A program made the translations under genes and the position numbers. The notes beneath the pieces are model-generated. The model was not told the DNA's origin, did no database searches, and saw only the letters and a program-made list of their open reading frames with translations. From an uncultured Spirochaetaceae bacterium (GTDB taxonomy: Bacteria > Spirochaetota > Spirochaetia > Treponematales > Treponemataceae), in assembly GCA_937875245.1 (NCBI GenBank), contig CALNCH010000272.1, forward strand, positions 1 to 6,408: 6,408 nt of DNA, given 5' to 3'. Positions 1 to 5,808 of the stretch are shown piece after piece (position 1 is the first letter of the stretch; each line of letters starts with the position of its first letter).

Positions 1-1
1 C

Positions 2-1408
2 ATAGCGGGAGCGGGTTCTGTAAGTGGAGGTTCTTTAGATGCATCAAACTTATTAAAGCCTGTTCTTTCTAGTGGTAAAATTAGATGTATTGGCTCTACT
101 ACTTTTGATGAATATAAAAAAATATTTGAAAAAGATCATGCCTTAGCAAGACGGTTTCAAAAAATTGATATTAATGAGCCCTCAAAAGAAGAAACCTTAT
201 TAATTCTTAAAGGGTTACAAGAGCGCTATGAATCTTATCACGGAGTAAGGTATCAACCAGAAGCATTACGAGTTGCCGTAGATTTATCTTCCCAGTATTT
301 AACAGATAGAAGACTGCCTGATAAGGCAATTGATATTATGGATGAAGCTGGTGCTTGGTGTCGATTACACCAAAAGAACAATGAGATGGTAGTTGATGTT
401 TCACTAATAGAAAAAACGGTGGCAAAAGTTGCAAAAATACCTGAACAAAGTGTGTCTACTAATGAAAAAGAAAGATTGCGAAATTTACCAGAAATAGTAC
501 ATTCACAAATATTTGGACAAGATCAAGCTATTGATCAAGTGGTAAAAGCCATAAAACGTTCTCGCTCTGGTTTTAAAACAAAAGAAAAACCTACTGGTTG
601 TTTTTTATTTGCGGGGCCTACAGGAGTTGGAAAAACACAGTTAGCACGCACTTTAGCTCAGTCTTTAGGGGTTTCTTTGCTTCGTTTTGATATGAGTGAA
701 TATCAAGAAAAACATACAGTAAGCCGTTTAATTGGCTCTCCTCCAGGATACGTTGGGTTTGAAGAGGGTGGTTTACTTACCGATGCAGTTCGACGAGAAC
801 CCTATGGTATTGTGCTCTTAGATGAAATAGAAAAAGCTCATTCTGATATTTACAATATCTTGTTGCAGGTAATGGATTATGGTTTTTTAACAGATAACCA
901 GGGTCGCAAAGCTGATTTTCGCAACGCTATTATCATTATGACTAGTAATGCCGGGGCAAGAGATGTAAATAAACCCTTAATTGGTTTTGGGGACAGAACT
1001 CAAGATTCTGCAGCGATAATTGAAGCAGTGGAAAAAACTTTTTCGCCAGAGTTTAGAAACAGACTGGATGCTATAGTACCGTTTAGTCATTTGTCTTTGG
1101 ATATTATGAAGTCAGTAGTAGAAAAAGAAATTGCAAAGTTGGGCAGTATATTATCTGAGAAAAAAGTAAAACTAAAAGTAAGCCCTGAAGCTGTTTTGTG
1201 GTTGGCAAAAAAAGGATATTCTCAGGAATTTGGAGCTCGAAACGTAGAAAGAACTATTGAAAGCTATATTTCTTCAGAATTGGTTGAGGAAGTTTTGTTT
1301 GGAAAATTGGAAAAAGGTGGCACTGTTTCTATTTCTATTTCTATATCTAAAGAAGGAGAAAAGGAAAAATTGCATTTTACTTATCGAGTCTCTAAAAAGG
1401 ATGTCTGA
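2..1408 (+). CDS. clpA: ATP-dependent Clp protease ATP-binding subunit ClpA, C-terminal part (5' end outside window)
   Basis: ClpA is a hexameric AAA+ unfoldase that feeds substrates, including N-degron proteins delivered by ClpS, into the ClpP peptidase in the cytoplasm. The reading frame is open from base 2 and gives 468 residues before TGA at 1406-1408; about 290 N-terminal residues of a usual ~750 are missing. The fragment starts just after the first Walker B motif (IAGAGSVSGGSLDA, the E. coli ClpA counterpart being IIGAGAASGGQVDA) and includes FEKDHALARRFQKI and LPDKAID of the first ATPase domain. The second ATPase domain has Walker A GPTGVGKT (fragment residues 205-212), Walker B VLLDEIEKAH (LDE at 273-275), arginine-finger region FRNRLD and sensor-2 GAR. 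An IGF tripeptide (327-329) sits where ClpA carries its ClpP-docking IGL loop, so this is a ClpP-partnering ClpA and not a ClpB. The first Met in the open frame (338) is internal, not the start. aat overlaps its 3' end, and clpS would be expected upstream, which cannot be checked here. Confidence 0.96.
   Translation: MAGAGSVSGGSLDASNLLKPVLSSGKIRCIGSTTFDEYKKIFEKDHALARRFQKIDINEPSKEETLLILKGLQERYESYHGVRYQPEALRVAVDLSSQYLTDRRLPDKAIDIMDEAGAWCRLHQKNNEMVVDVSLIEKTVAKVAKIPEQSVSTNEKERLRNLPEIVHSQIFGQDQAIDQVVKAIKRSRSGFKTKEKPTGCFLFAGPTGVGKTQLARTLAQSLGVSLLRFDMSEYQEKHTVSRLIGSPPGYVGFEEGGLLTDAVRREPYGIVLLDEIEKAHSDIYNILLQVMDYGFLTDNQGRKADFRNAIIIMTSNAGARDVNKPLIGFGDRTQDSAAIIEAVEKTFSPEFRNRLDAIVPFSHLSLDIMKSVVEKEIAKLGSILSEKKVKLKVSPEAVLWLAKKGYSQEFGARNVERTIESYISSELVEEVLFGKLEKGGTVSISISISKEGEKEKLHFTYRVSKKDV
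1326..1349 (+). repeat. clpA: Hexanucleotide tandem repeat TTTCTA in clpA
   Basis: Three perfect TTTCTA units and one TATCTA unit run in tandem and encode alternating Ser-Ile in a beta strand near the ClpA C terminus. Changes in copy number would keep the reading frame. Confidence 0.75.
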
Positions 1409-2120
1409 TTTTCCCTATTATGAAATAGATGATGTTTTTGTTTTTCCAGAACCAGAGGAAGGGAATGGAATTCTTTGCCATGGAGGAAATTTATCTCCAG
1501 GGTTACTAAAGTCTGCTTATATGCAAGGTGTTTTTCCTTGGTATGGAAGAAATGAACCTATTTTGTGGTGGTCTCCAGATCCTCGTTTTGTACTTGAGCC
1601 TGTAAATTTTCATGTTCCTGAAAGATTAAAGCGTTTTTTGAAAAAAAATCAAGAAAGGGCTTTGTGCAACGATTCTTTTGCCTTTACCTTTACCCAAGAT
1701 GTAGCTTTCGAAGAAGTTATCAGAAATTGCAGTGCAATATCACGGGTAGGACAATTTGATACTTGGATTTTAGAAGAAGTTATAGAAGCCTATATCCGTT
1801 TTCATGAATTAGGATATGCTCACTCTTACGAAACATGGCAACAGGGTGAATTAGTGGGAGGCTTTTATGGAGTTTCTATGGGACAGGTGTTCTTTGGAGA
1901 ATCTATGTTTTCAAAAGTACCAGAAGCTTCAAAATCAGTTTTTGTCAGATTCGTAGAAGCTTTTGTGGCCAGTGGTGGTAAACTTATTGATTCTCAAGTG
2001 TATACCGATCATATTGCCCGGTTCGGTGGTAAAAATATTTCTCGTAATGCTTTTTTACAAATGGAAAGACAATTCTTAGAAAAACCTTTAACTTCTCCTA
2101 TTGCGCTTGCCCGCCATTAA
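1401..2120 (+). CDS. aat: Leucyl/phenylalanyl-tRNA--protein transferase
   Basis: Aat transfers Leu or Phe from aminoacyl-tRNA to proteins with N-terminal Arg or Lys, creating N-degrons for ClpS/ClpAP in the cytoplasm. The 239-residue product is full length for the family (E. coli about 234). Conserved blocks appear in order: GGNLSPGLLKSAYMQGVFPWY (28-48), ILWWSPDPR (54-62), TWI (121-123), HELGYAHSYETW (135-146), LVGGFYGVSMGQVFFGESMFS (151-171) and GGKLIDSQVYTDH (192-204). GESMFS and the Asp in LIDSQ (D197) correspond to active-site positions of E. coli Aat. The frame is open upstream to 1257, but those 48 residues have no family match and lie inside clpA, so ATG 1401 is chosen. It overlaps clpA by 8 nt. 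AAAAAGG abuts the ATG with no spacer, so translation probably depends on coupling to clpA. The pairing with clpA places tag-adding and tag-degrading enzymes in one operon. Confidence 0.96.
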   Translation: MSDFPYYEIDDVFVFPEPEEGNGILCHGGNLSPGLLKSAYMQGVFPWYGRNEPILWWSPDPRFVLEPVNFHVPERLKRFLKKNQERALCNDSFAFTFTQDVAFEEVIRNCSAISRVGQFDTWILEEVIEAYIRFHELGYAHSYETWQQGELVGGFYGVSMGQVFFGESMFSKVPEASKSVFVRFVEAFVASGGKLIDSQVYTDHIARFGGKNISRNAFLQMERQFLEKPLTSPIALARH

Positions 2121-2130
2121 CAAGTATAAT
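2101..2130 (+). promoter_or_regulatory. Possible promoter of the ACT-domain gene
   Basis: TATAAT (2125-2130) matches the consensus -10 box, with TTGCGC (2101-2106) 18 nt upstream as a weak -35. Transcription would start at or within a base or two of ATG 2139, giving a leaderless or nearly leaderless mRNA, consistent with the missing Shine-Dalgarno. Co-transcription with clpA-aat remains possible. Confidence 0.4.
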
Positions 2131-2138
2131 GGCTAACT

Positions 2139-2408
2139 ATGAGTGCAATTATAACTGTTGTAGGTACCGATCAGGTAGGAATTATCGCTAAAGTAAGTGT
2201 AAAACTTGCAGAATTTAGTATTAATATTGCGGATATTAGCCAGACAATTCTTTCTGGAAACTTTGTTATGATGATGATGGTAGATTTAACTACCTCCACA
2301 ATATCCATGGATAACTTGCGTGCAAAAATGGACAAACTTGGAGAAGAATTAGGTGTTAATATTAGCATTATGCACGAAAGAGTGTTTTCTGCTATGCACC
2401 GGATTTAA
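2139..2408 (+). CDS. ACT domain-containing protein, UPF0237 type
   Basis: This is a stand-alone 89-residue ACT domain, the full length of the UPF0237 family. ACT domains usually bind amino acids or similar small ligands; the exact ligand and role of UPF0237 proteins are not established. The N-terminal strand and ligand-loop region reads AIITVVGTDQVGIIAKVS (3-20), followed by the typical NIADISQT (29-36). The C terminus IMHERVFSAMHRI aligns with the end of known members, so the gene is complete. It begins 18 nt after aat with no visible Shine-Dalgarno; a TATAAT box lies 8 nt before the ATG. In many bacteria the next gene is the UPF0210/DUF711 partner; here that gene lies about 1.9 kb downstream beyond a cyclase gene on the other strand. 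The TAA stop overlaps the stop of the converging cyclase gene by 4 nt. Family assignment is firm; function is unknown. Confidence 0.92.
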   Translation: MSAIITVVGTDQVGIIAKVSVKLAEFSINIADISQTILSGNFVMMMMVDLTTSTISMDNLRAKMDKLGEELGVNISIMHERVFSAMHRI

Positions 2409-4273
2409 TCTAACGTATACAATTCTATAGCAGCGTCTTTTCCCCGGACCTTTTCTTCTCCCATTTTACGGTATTGGAAAACTTCTGGGGTAAGTAATTT
2501 TTTGATAGTTGCTGCTGATATCAAAATATCAATATCTTTTTCTTTTGTAAGGTCTTCAATTCTACTGGCTGTATTCACCGTATCTGATATAACGGTGGAG
2601 TCCATTCGTTGTGTTTCACCAATAGTCCCTAATGTTACTGTTCCTGAATGAATGCCTATTCCTAATTTTAATGTTTCTTTATTTTTTAAATATACTTGAT
2701 TAAATAGCAATAAGGTTTTTCTCATTTGAAGGGCAGCTTTTAGTGCAGAATCAGGATTGCTTGGAAACAGAGCCATAAAGCCGTCCCCTAAATACTTATC
2801 GATAAATCCATCTGACTTTCTTACAATGGGACCAAAGTGTCTTAAAAAGGTATTAATAAACTTAAAGTTTTCTTCAGGAGTCATTTTTTCTGAGCGACTA
2901 GTAAAACATCGTAAGTCTAAAAAGAGAACGGTCATAAATTGTTGAGTAAAATCACCTAGTTGTACTTCTGTAATGGAATTTTTGTTTAGAAAGTGAAACA
3001 TTTCATGGGGAATAAAACGCTCTAAAGACTTGTTTAAAACTTCCAAACTCTTTTTAGAGTTTGCTATTTCAAAGAACAGCCGAGAAAATCGTAATGCCAG
3101 AAACTGGCTTTGAGAAAAGCAAAATAAAAACATACCCACAGAACTAAGATATGAACCTTCAATAATACCATTGGATAAAAGCACGTCATTTACAGAAGTT
3201 CCAAGTAAACAGATAATACCCAAAAGAATAAAAACGGAACCAGATCGTTTTCTAATAATAGCAACGATTAGGGTAAAAAGGGCATACACTGCACTTACTA
3301 AAATAAAATATTCAAAAAAAGATAAAAATCGGTGATAAATCATGGCAGGAAAGCCAATAATCAAAAAAAGCCAAGCTGCACTAACTCCCAGTACAATTTT
3401 TACTGCAATGGTTTTCATTTCTTCTGGGAAAATAATTTTGAAAAATACAAAGAATAAGGGTAAAACCATGTGAGCAGAAATATGTTCTAGTTTAAAACCC
3501 CATTCCCAAAAAGTAGTGGTCATGGGGAGAAGGCTAATTAAAATGCGTTCTCTCATTATCATGTTACGAATAGCCATCAAAGCACACATGATTCCAAAGA
3601 CCAGAGAACTGGTGTCTTTTTTCCTAAAGAAGTATAGGGATAAGTGGTAAAAACTCATAAAAAGTAAAGCGCCACTAATTAAGGAATTTATAATAATACT
3701 GCGTATATGTTGTTTTTCCATAGCAGAGTAGGGCGAAATGATAGGAGCGTCCCAAGTCCCTGTATAAGGCGTTGAAAAGTTTGATATTTGCATAATGATA
3801 CGACAATCTTTATTTGTTGCATTAAACCTTTTTATCAATAACATATTGGATGGAATGTGAGTGCTTTCTAAATTGCTCACTTGGCCAACAGAGCCTATGT
3901 AATCTCCATTTATGAAAACAGAACAAGCTGAATCGGCATTGGGAACCCGAATTCCCCATTCTCCCAAAGAATCCAGTTCAACATCAATTGCTACTGTTCC
4001 TGTTTTGATAAGGCTTTCTGTTTTTTCAAAAACCCCTAATCGTTGCCATCTACTGGGAACTTTTATTGTTTGAATTGTTGTTCTATCGGTGGCTAGTTCT
4101 GCATCTACTTGTTCTGGACTGAGCAAATCATTTGGCCAGAAAAACCAATTGCCACTTAATGTCAGACTTTTGACAAAGTTTTTTGTTGCACAAGCTGATG
4201 AAAGAAAAGCCGAAGAGACAAAAATAAAAATAAGGAAAATAAAACTTTTTAAAAAAAGCTTTTGCTCTTTCAT
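2405..4273 (-). CDS. 7TM-DISM receptor fused to class III adenylate/guanylate cyclase
   Basis: This 622-residue inner-membrane sensor-cyclase should make cAMP or cGMP on the cytoplasmic side in response to an outside signal. A hydrophobic signal segment (about 7-27) ends in SSAC, a loose lipobox with Cys28. Residues ~38-180 form a beta-rich extracytoplasmic part with GNWFFW, VPSRW and VFINGDYIG, resembling the jelly-roll 7TMR-DISMED2 domain. Seven hydrophobic helices follow at about 190-214, 222-240, 264-282, 288-308, 316-340, 345-365 and 375-397. A helical linker with RFIPHEMFHFLNK (419-431) is typical before this kind of cyclase domain. The catalytic domain (445-620) keeps metal-binding D453 (FLDLR) and D497 (DKYLGDGFMALF), K493, and N567 and R571 in DTVNTASR. 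Thr560 replaces the purine-selecting Asp, as in class IIIb enzymes, so it looks active, but cAMP versus cGMP is not settled. Start: the ATG at 4273 begins the signal segment; no Shine-Dalgarno precedes it, but TATAAT lies 7 nt upstream. The ligand is unknown. Confidence 0.9.
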   Translation of the reverse strand: MKEQKLFLKSFIFLIFIFVSSAFLSSACATKNFVKSLTLSGNWFFWPNDLLSPEQVDAELATDRTTIQTIKVPSRWQRLGVFEKTESLIKTGTVAIDVELDSLGEWGIRVPNADSACSVFINGDYIGSVGQVSNLESTHIPSNMLLIKRFNATNKDCRIIMQISNFSTPYTGTWDAPIISPYSAMEKQHIRSIIINSLISGALLFMSFYHLSLYFFRKKDTSSLVFGIMCALMAIRNMIMRERILISLLPMTTTFWEWGFKLEHISAHMVLPLFFVFFKIIFPEEMKTIAVKIVLGVSAAWLFLIIGFPAMIYHRFLSFFEYFILVSAVYALFTLIVAIIRKRSGSVFILLGIICLLGTSVNDVLLSNGIIEGSYLSSVGMFLFCFSQSQFLALRFSRLFFEIANSKKSLEVLNKSLERFIPHEMFHFLNKNSITEVQLGDFTQQFMTVLFLDLRCFTSRSEKMTPEENFKFINTFLRHFGPIVRKSDGFIDKYLGDGFMALFPSNPDSALKAALQMRKTLLLFNQVYLKNKETLKLGIGIHSGTVTLGTIGETQRMDSTVISDTVNTASRIEDLTKEKDIDILISAATIKKLLTPEVFQYRKMGEEKVRGKDAAIELYTLD

Positions 4274-4317
4274 GTGGTTTATTATATAGCGTATTTTTAA
4301 ATTTTTCTATAGTATAT
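4274..4317. promoter_or_regulatory. Divergent promoter region, cyclase (-) and UPF0210 (+)
   Basis: Only 61 bp lie between the two start codons, so both promoters must sit here or overlap the cyclase 5' end. On the minus strand a perfect TATAAT occupies 4281-4286, 7 nt before the cyclase ATG, with no good -35 at the right distance. On the plus strand TATATA (4283-4288, with a weak TTTGCT at 4261-4266) and TATAGT (4308-4313) are possible -10 boxes. The two -10 regions near 4281-4288 overlap, so expression of the two genes may be mutually exclusive. These are motif matches only, in AT-rich DNA. Confidence 0.45.
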
Positions 4318-4325
4318 AGGAGAGG
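4318..4325 (+). promoter_or_regulatory. Shine-Dalgarno AGGAGAGG of the UPF0210 gene
   Basis: This strong ribosome-binding site decides the start region. The GAGG end is 9 nt from ATG 4335, and the AGGAG part is 6 nt from the alternative TTG 4329. Its strength shows that the interrupted gene keeps an intact initiation signal. Confidence 0.8.
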
Positions 4326-4334
4326 TTATTGATT

Positions 4335-5735
4335 ATGATGTTTTCTCCTATTGAAGTTCAAGAAACGGTGAACATGTTTATGCAGTACAAATTGGATATA
4401 CGTGCAATTACTATGGGTATATCTTTACGAGATTGTGCTTGTGAAAGTGGAAAAGAAAGTCGTCGTCGTATGTACGATAAAATTATGAGATATGCACTAC
4501 GTTCTTCCCTGCATCCTTTAGGGCCTTGATATGCAGGAAACCTTGTTTCTGTTGGTAAACAAATTGAAACAGAATATGGGGTTCCCATTATTAATAAACG
4601 GGTTTCAGTAACTCCTATTGCTTTAGTAGCTGAACCATCGGAAGCTGAATCTTACGTCGAGTGGGCCATAACTTTGGATAAAATTGCTAAGGAATTAGAA
4701 ATCGACTTCATTGGTGGTTTTTCGGCTCTTGTTCAAAAAGGTATTACTCCCGGTGATAGAAAATTATTGGAATCTATTCCAGAAGCTATGGCTGTAACAG
4801 ACAGAGTTTGTTCTTCTATCAATTTGGGTACCACAAAAAACGGTATCAACATGAATGCCGTAAAAGATATGGGACGTATTATTCAGGCAACCGCAAAAAA
4901 AACGGCAGATAGAGATGGTTTAGGTTGTGCAAAATTAGTAGTATTCTGCAATGCTCCCGAAGATAATCCCTTTATGGCTGGTGCTTTTCATGGGCCAGGA
5001 GAGGGAGATGCAGTGTTGTCTGTTGGTGTTTCAGGACCTGGTGTTGTTATGGCAGCTTGTAAAGAATATGCGGGTCGGCCTTTAGATGAAGTTGCAGATG
5101 GTATTAAAAAAACAGCCTTTAAGATTACACGTATGGGACAGTTAGTGGGAACTGAAGCAGCTTCTCGTTTAGGTGTTGATTTTGGAATATTAGATTTATC
5201 TCTTGCTCCTACTCCCTATGTTGGGGATTCTGTTGCTCGTATTTTGGAAGTAATGGGACTTGAATCTGCAGGTGCTCCTGGAACAACCGCAGCTCTTGCT
5301 ATGCTTACTGATATGGTTAAAAAAGGTGGAGTAATGGCAAGTACCAATGTTGGTGGTTTGTCAGGCGCCTTTATCCCCGTTTCTGAAGATGAAGGAATGA
5401 TTGCTGCAGTAAAGAATGGGGCAATTAATCTTGAAAAATTAGAAGCCATGACCTGTGTCTGTTCTGTTGGATTAGATATGGTTGCTATTCCTGGTGATAC
5501 TCCAGAAACAACCATAAGTGGTATTATTGCAGATGAAATGGCTATTGGTATGGTAAATAATAAAACGACAGCGGTTCGCGTCATTCCTGTTCCTGGAAAA
5601 GGAGTAGGAGATTGGGCAGAGTTTGGTGGACTTTTAGGAGGTGCACCGATTTTAGCTGTCAATACATTTAGTTGTGCAGATTTTATTAATCGGGGTGGTC
5701 GAATTCCGGCCCCAATTCATAGTTTTAGAAACTAA
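4335..5735 (+). CDS. UPF0210/DUF711 (PFL family) protein, interrupted by a 39-nt insertion with in-frame TGA
   Basis: Codons 1-54 (MMFSPIEVQ to KIMRYA) and 399 codons from 4536 (GNLVSVG to APIHSFRN) together make a complete 453-residue family member; streptococcal homologues are about 445. Conserved stretches include LDIRAITMGISLRDC, GVPIINKRVSVTPI, DFIGGFSALVQKG, CSSINLGTTKNGINM, DNPFMAGAFHG, FKITRMGQLVG and GGRIPAPIHSF. Known structures place the family in a pyruvate-formate-lyase-like fold; its function is unknown, and I see no classical glycyl-radical motif. Between the two parts, in the same frame, lie 13 extra codons (4497-4535) with TGA at 4527-4529. Ordinary decoding would give only a 64-residue peptide, and no suitable in-frame restart occurs soon after the stop. 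Everything downstream is intact, so the lesion is either very recent or overcome. Start: ATG 4335 is 9 nt after the GAGG of a strong Shine-Dalgarno; TTG 4329 and ATG 4338 are alternatives. Usually paired with the UPF0237 ACT gene. Confidence 0.9.
4489..4496 (+). repeat. 8-bp direct repeat GATATGCA, left copy
   Basis: It is identical to 4528-4535 and 39 nt away from it. It marks the left boundary of the extra segment and contains the codons TAT GCA (Tyr-Ala) in frame. It could be a target-site duplication, a slippage or recombination repeat, or the take-off site of a ribosomal bypass. Confidence 0.9.
4497..4535 (+). other. 39-nt in-frame insertion (possible bypass element or repeat-bounded switch)
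   Basis: This segment adds LRSSLHPLGP-stop-YA between Ala54 and the next conserved Gly of the UPF0210 protein. Its limits are defined by a duplicated GATATGCA, so the equivalent segment 4489-4527 is equally valid. The length is exactly 13 codons, so precise removal restores the family alignment and the frame. The 31 nt between the repeats hold 16 G/C (52%), clearly richer than the neighbouring gene. TGA is the eleventh codon. The codons at the left edge (TAT GCA) and the right edge (TAT GCA) are identical, which is the arrangement needed for peptidyl-tRNA to leave one GCA and land on the other. I do not recognise the segment as a known mobile element. The presence and boundaries are seen directly; the mechanism is inference. 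Confidence 0.85.
4508..4537 (+). repeat. Inverted repeat CCTGCAT / ATGCAGG around the TGA
   Basis: CCTGCAT (4508-4514) is perfectly complementary to ATGCAGG (4531-4537). In RNA this gives a 7-bp stem with a 16-nt loop that contains the UGA; skipping C4507 adds two A-U pairs. The core TGCAT (4510-4514) can also pair with ATGCA of the left direct repeat (4492-4496), so the middle element can pair with either boundary of the insertion. Confidence 0.65.
4528..4535 (+). repeat. 8-bp direct repeat GATATGCA, right copy
   Basis: This is the second copy. Its first two bases form the end of the in-frame TGA (4527-4529), and TAT GCA follows in the same frame as in the left copy. AGGG (4520-4523) lies 9 nt before the GCA codon. 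Confidence 0.9.
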
Positions 5736-5751
5736 AATAATTATGAGTTAT

Positions 5752-5792
5752 AAAAGTCGGAGATCCCTTAGATAGGACTCCGATTTTTTTTT
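5752..5792 (+). terminator. Rho-independent terminator after the UPF0210 gene
   Basis: The stem TCGGAG (5757-5762) pairs with CTCCGA (5778-5783). It is extended outward by a G-U pair and four A-T pairs, and inward past one bulged base by TCC/GGA (5764-5766 with 5775-5777), leaving an 8-nt loop. Nine Ts (5784-5792) follow. It begins 16 nt after the UPF0210 stop codon and ends 16 nt before the MATE start. Confidence 0.92.
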
Positions 5793-5808
5793 GTTTTATG
5801 AGGTTTAT

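Noticed and set aside
1257..1400. N-terminal extension of Aat from ATG 1257
   Set aside because: The 48 extra residues are clpA codons read in another frame and match nothing in the Aat family.
4089..4289. 66-codon plus-strand open frame opposite the cyclase N terminus
   Set aside because: It is antisense to the signal and sensor region of the cyclase, with no recognisable product, and runs through the divergent promoter region.
4527..4529. TGA in the UPF0210 gene as a selenocysteine codon
   Set aside because: The TGA lies in a segment absent from the family, not at a conserved Cys position. The nearest downstream hairpin has its loop (CTT, 4542-4544) about 13 nt from the TGA and lacks the loop G expected of a bacterial SECIS.
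4527..4529. Alternative genetic code with TGA as Trp
   Set aside because: Trp is encoded by TGG throughout the window, clpA ends with TGA, and no other TGA interrupts a conserved gene here.
4518..4531. prfB-like +1 frameshift at GGG CCT TGA with AGGG just upstream
   Set aside because: The +1 frame after the TGA runs only to a TAA at 4609-4611 and does not match the family. The conserved frame is the original one, so a frameshift would not rescue the protein.
4531..4611. Restart at ATG 4531 just after the TGA, with AGGG 7 nt upstream
   Set aside because: This ATG is in the wrong frame and gives only a 26-codon peptide with no recognisable features.
5216..5662. 148-codon open frame on the minus strand
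   Set aside because: It is the reverse complement of the strongly conserved UPF0210 coding region, with no ribosome-binding site and no recognisable protein features.
4674..5735. Separate shorter gene starting at TTG 4674
   Set aside because: The conserved UPF0210 alignment already runs continuously from 4536 in the same frame, and no ribosome-binding site precedes 4674. This is the middle of the interrupted gene.
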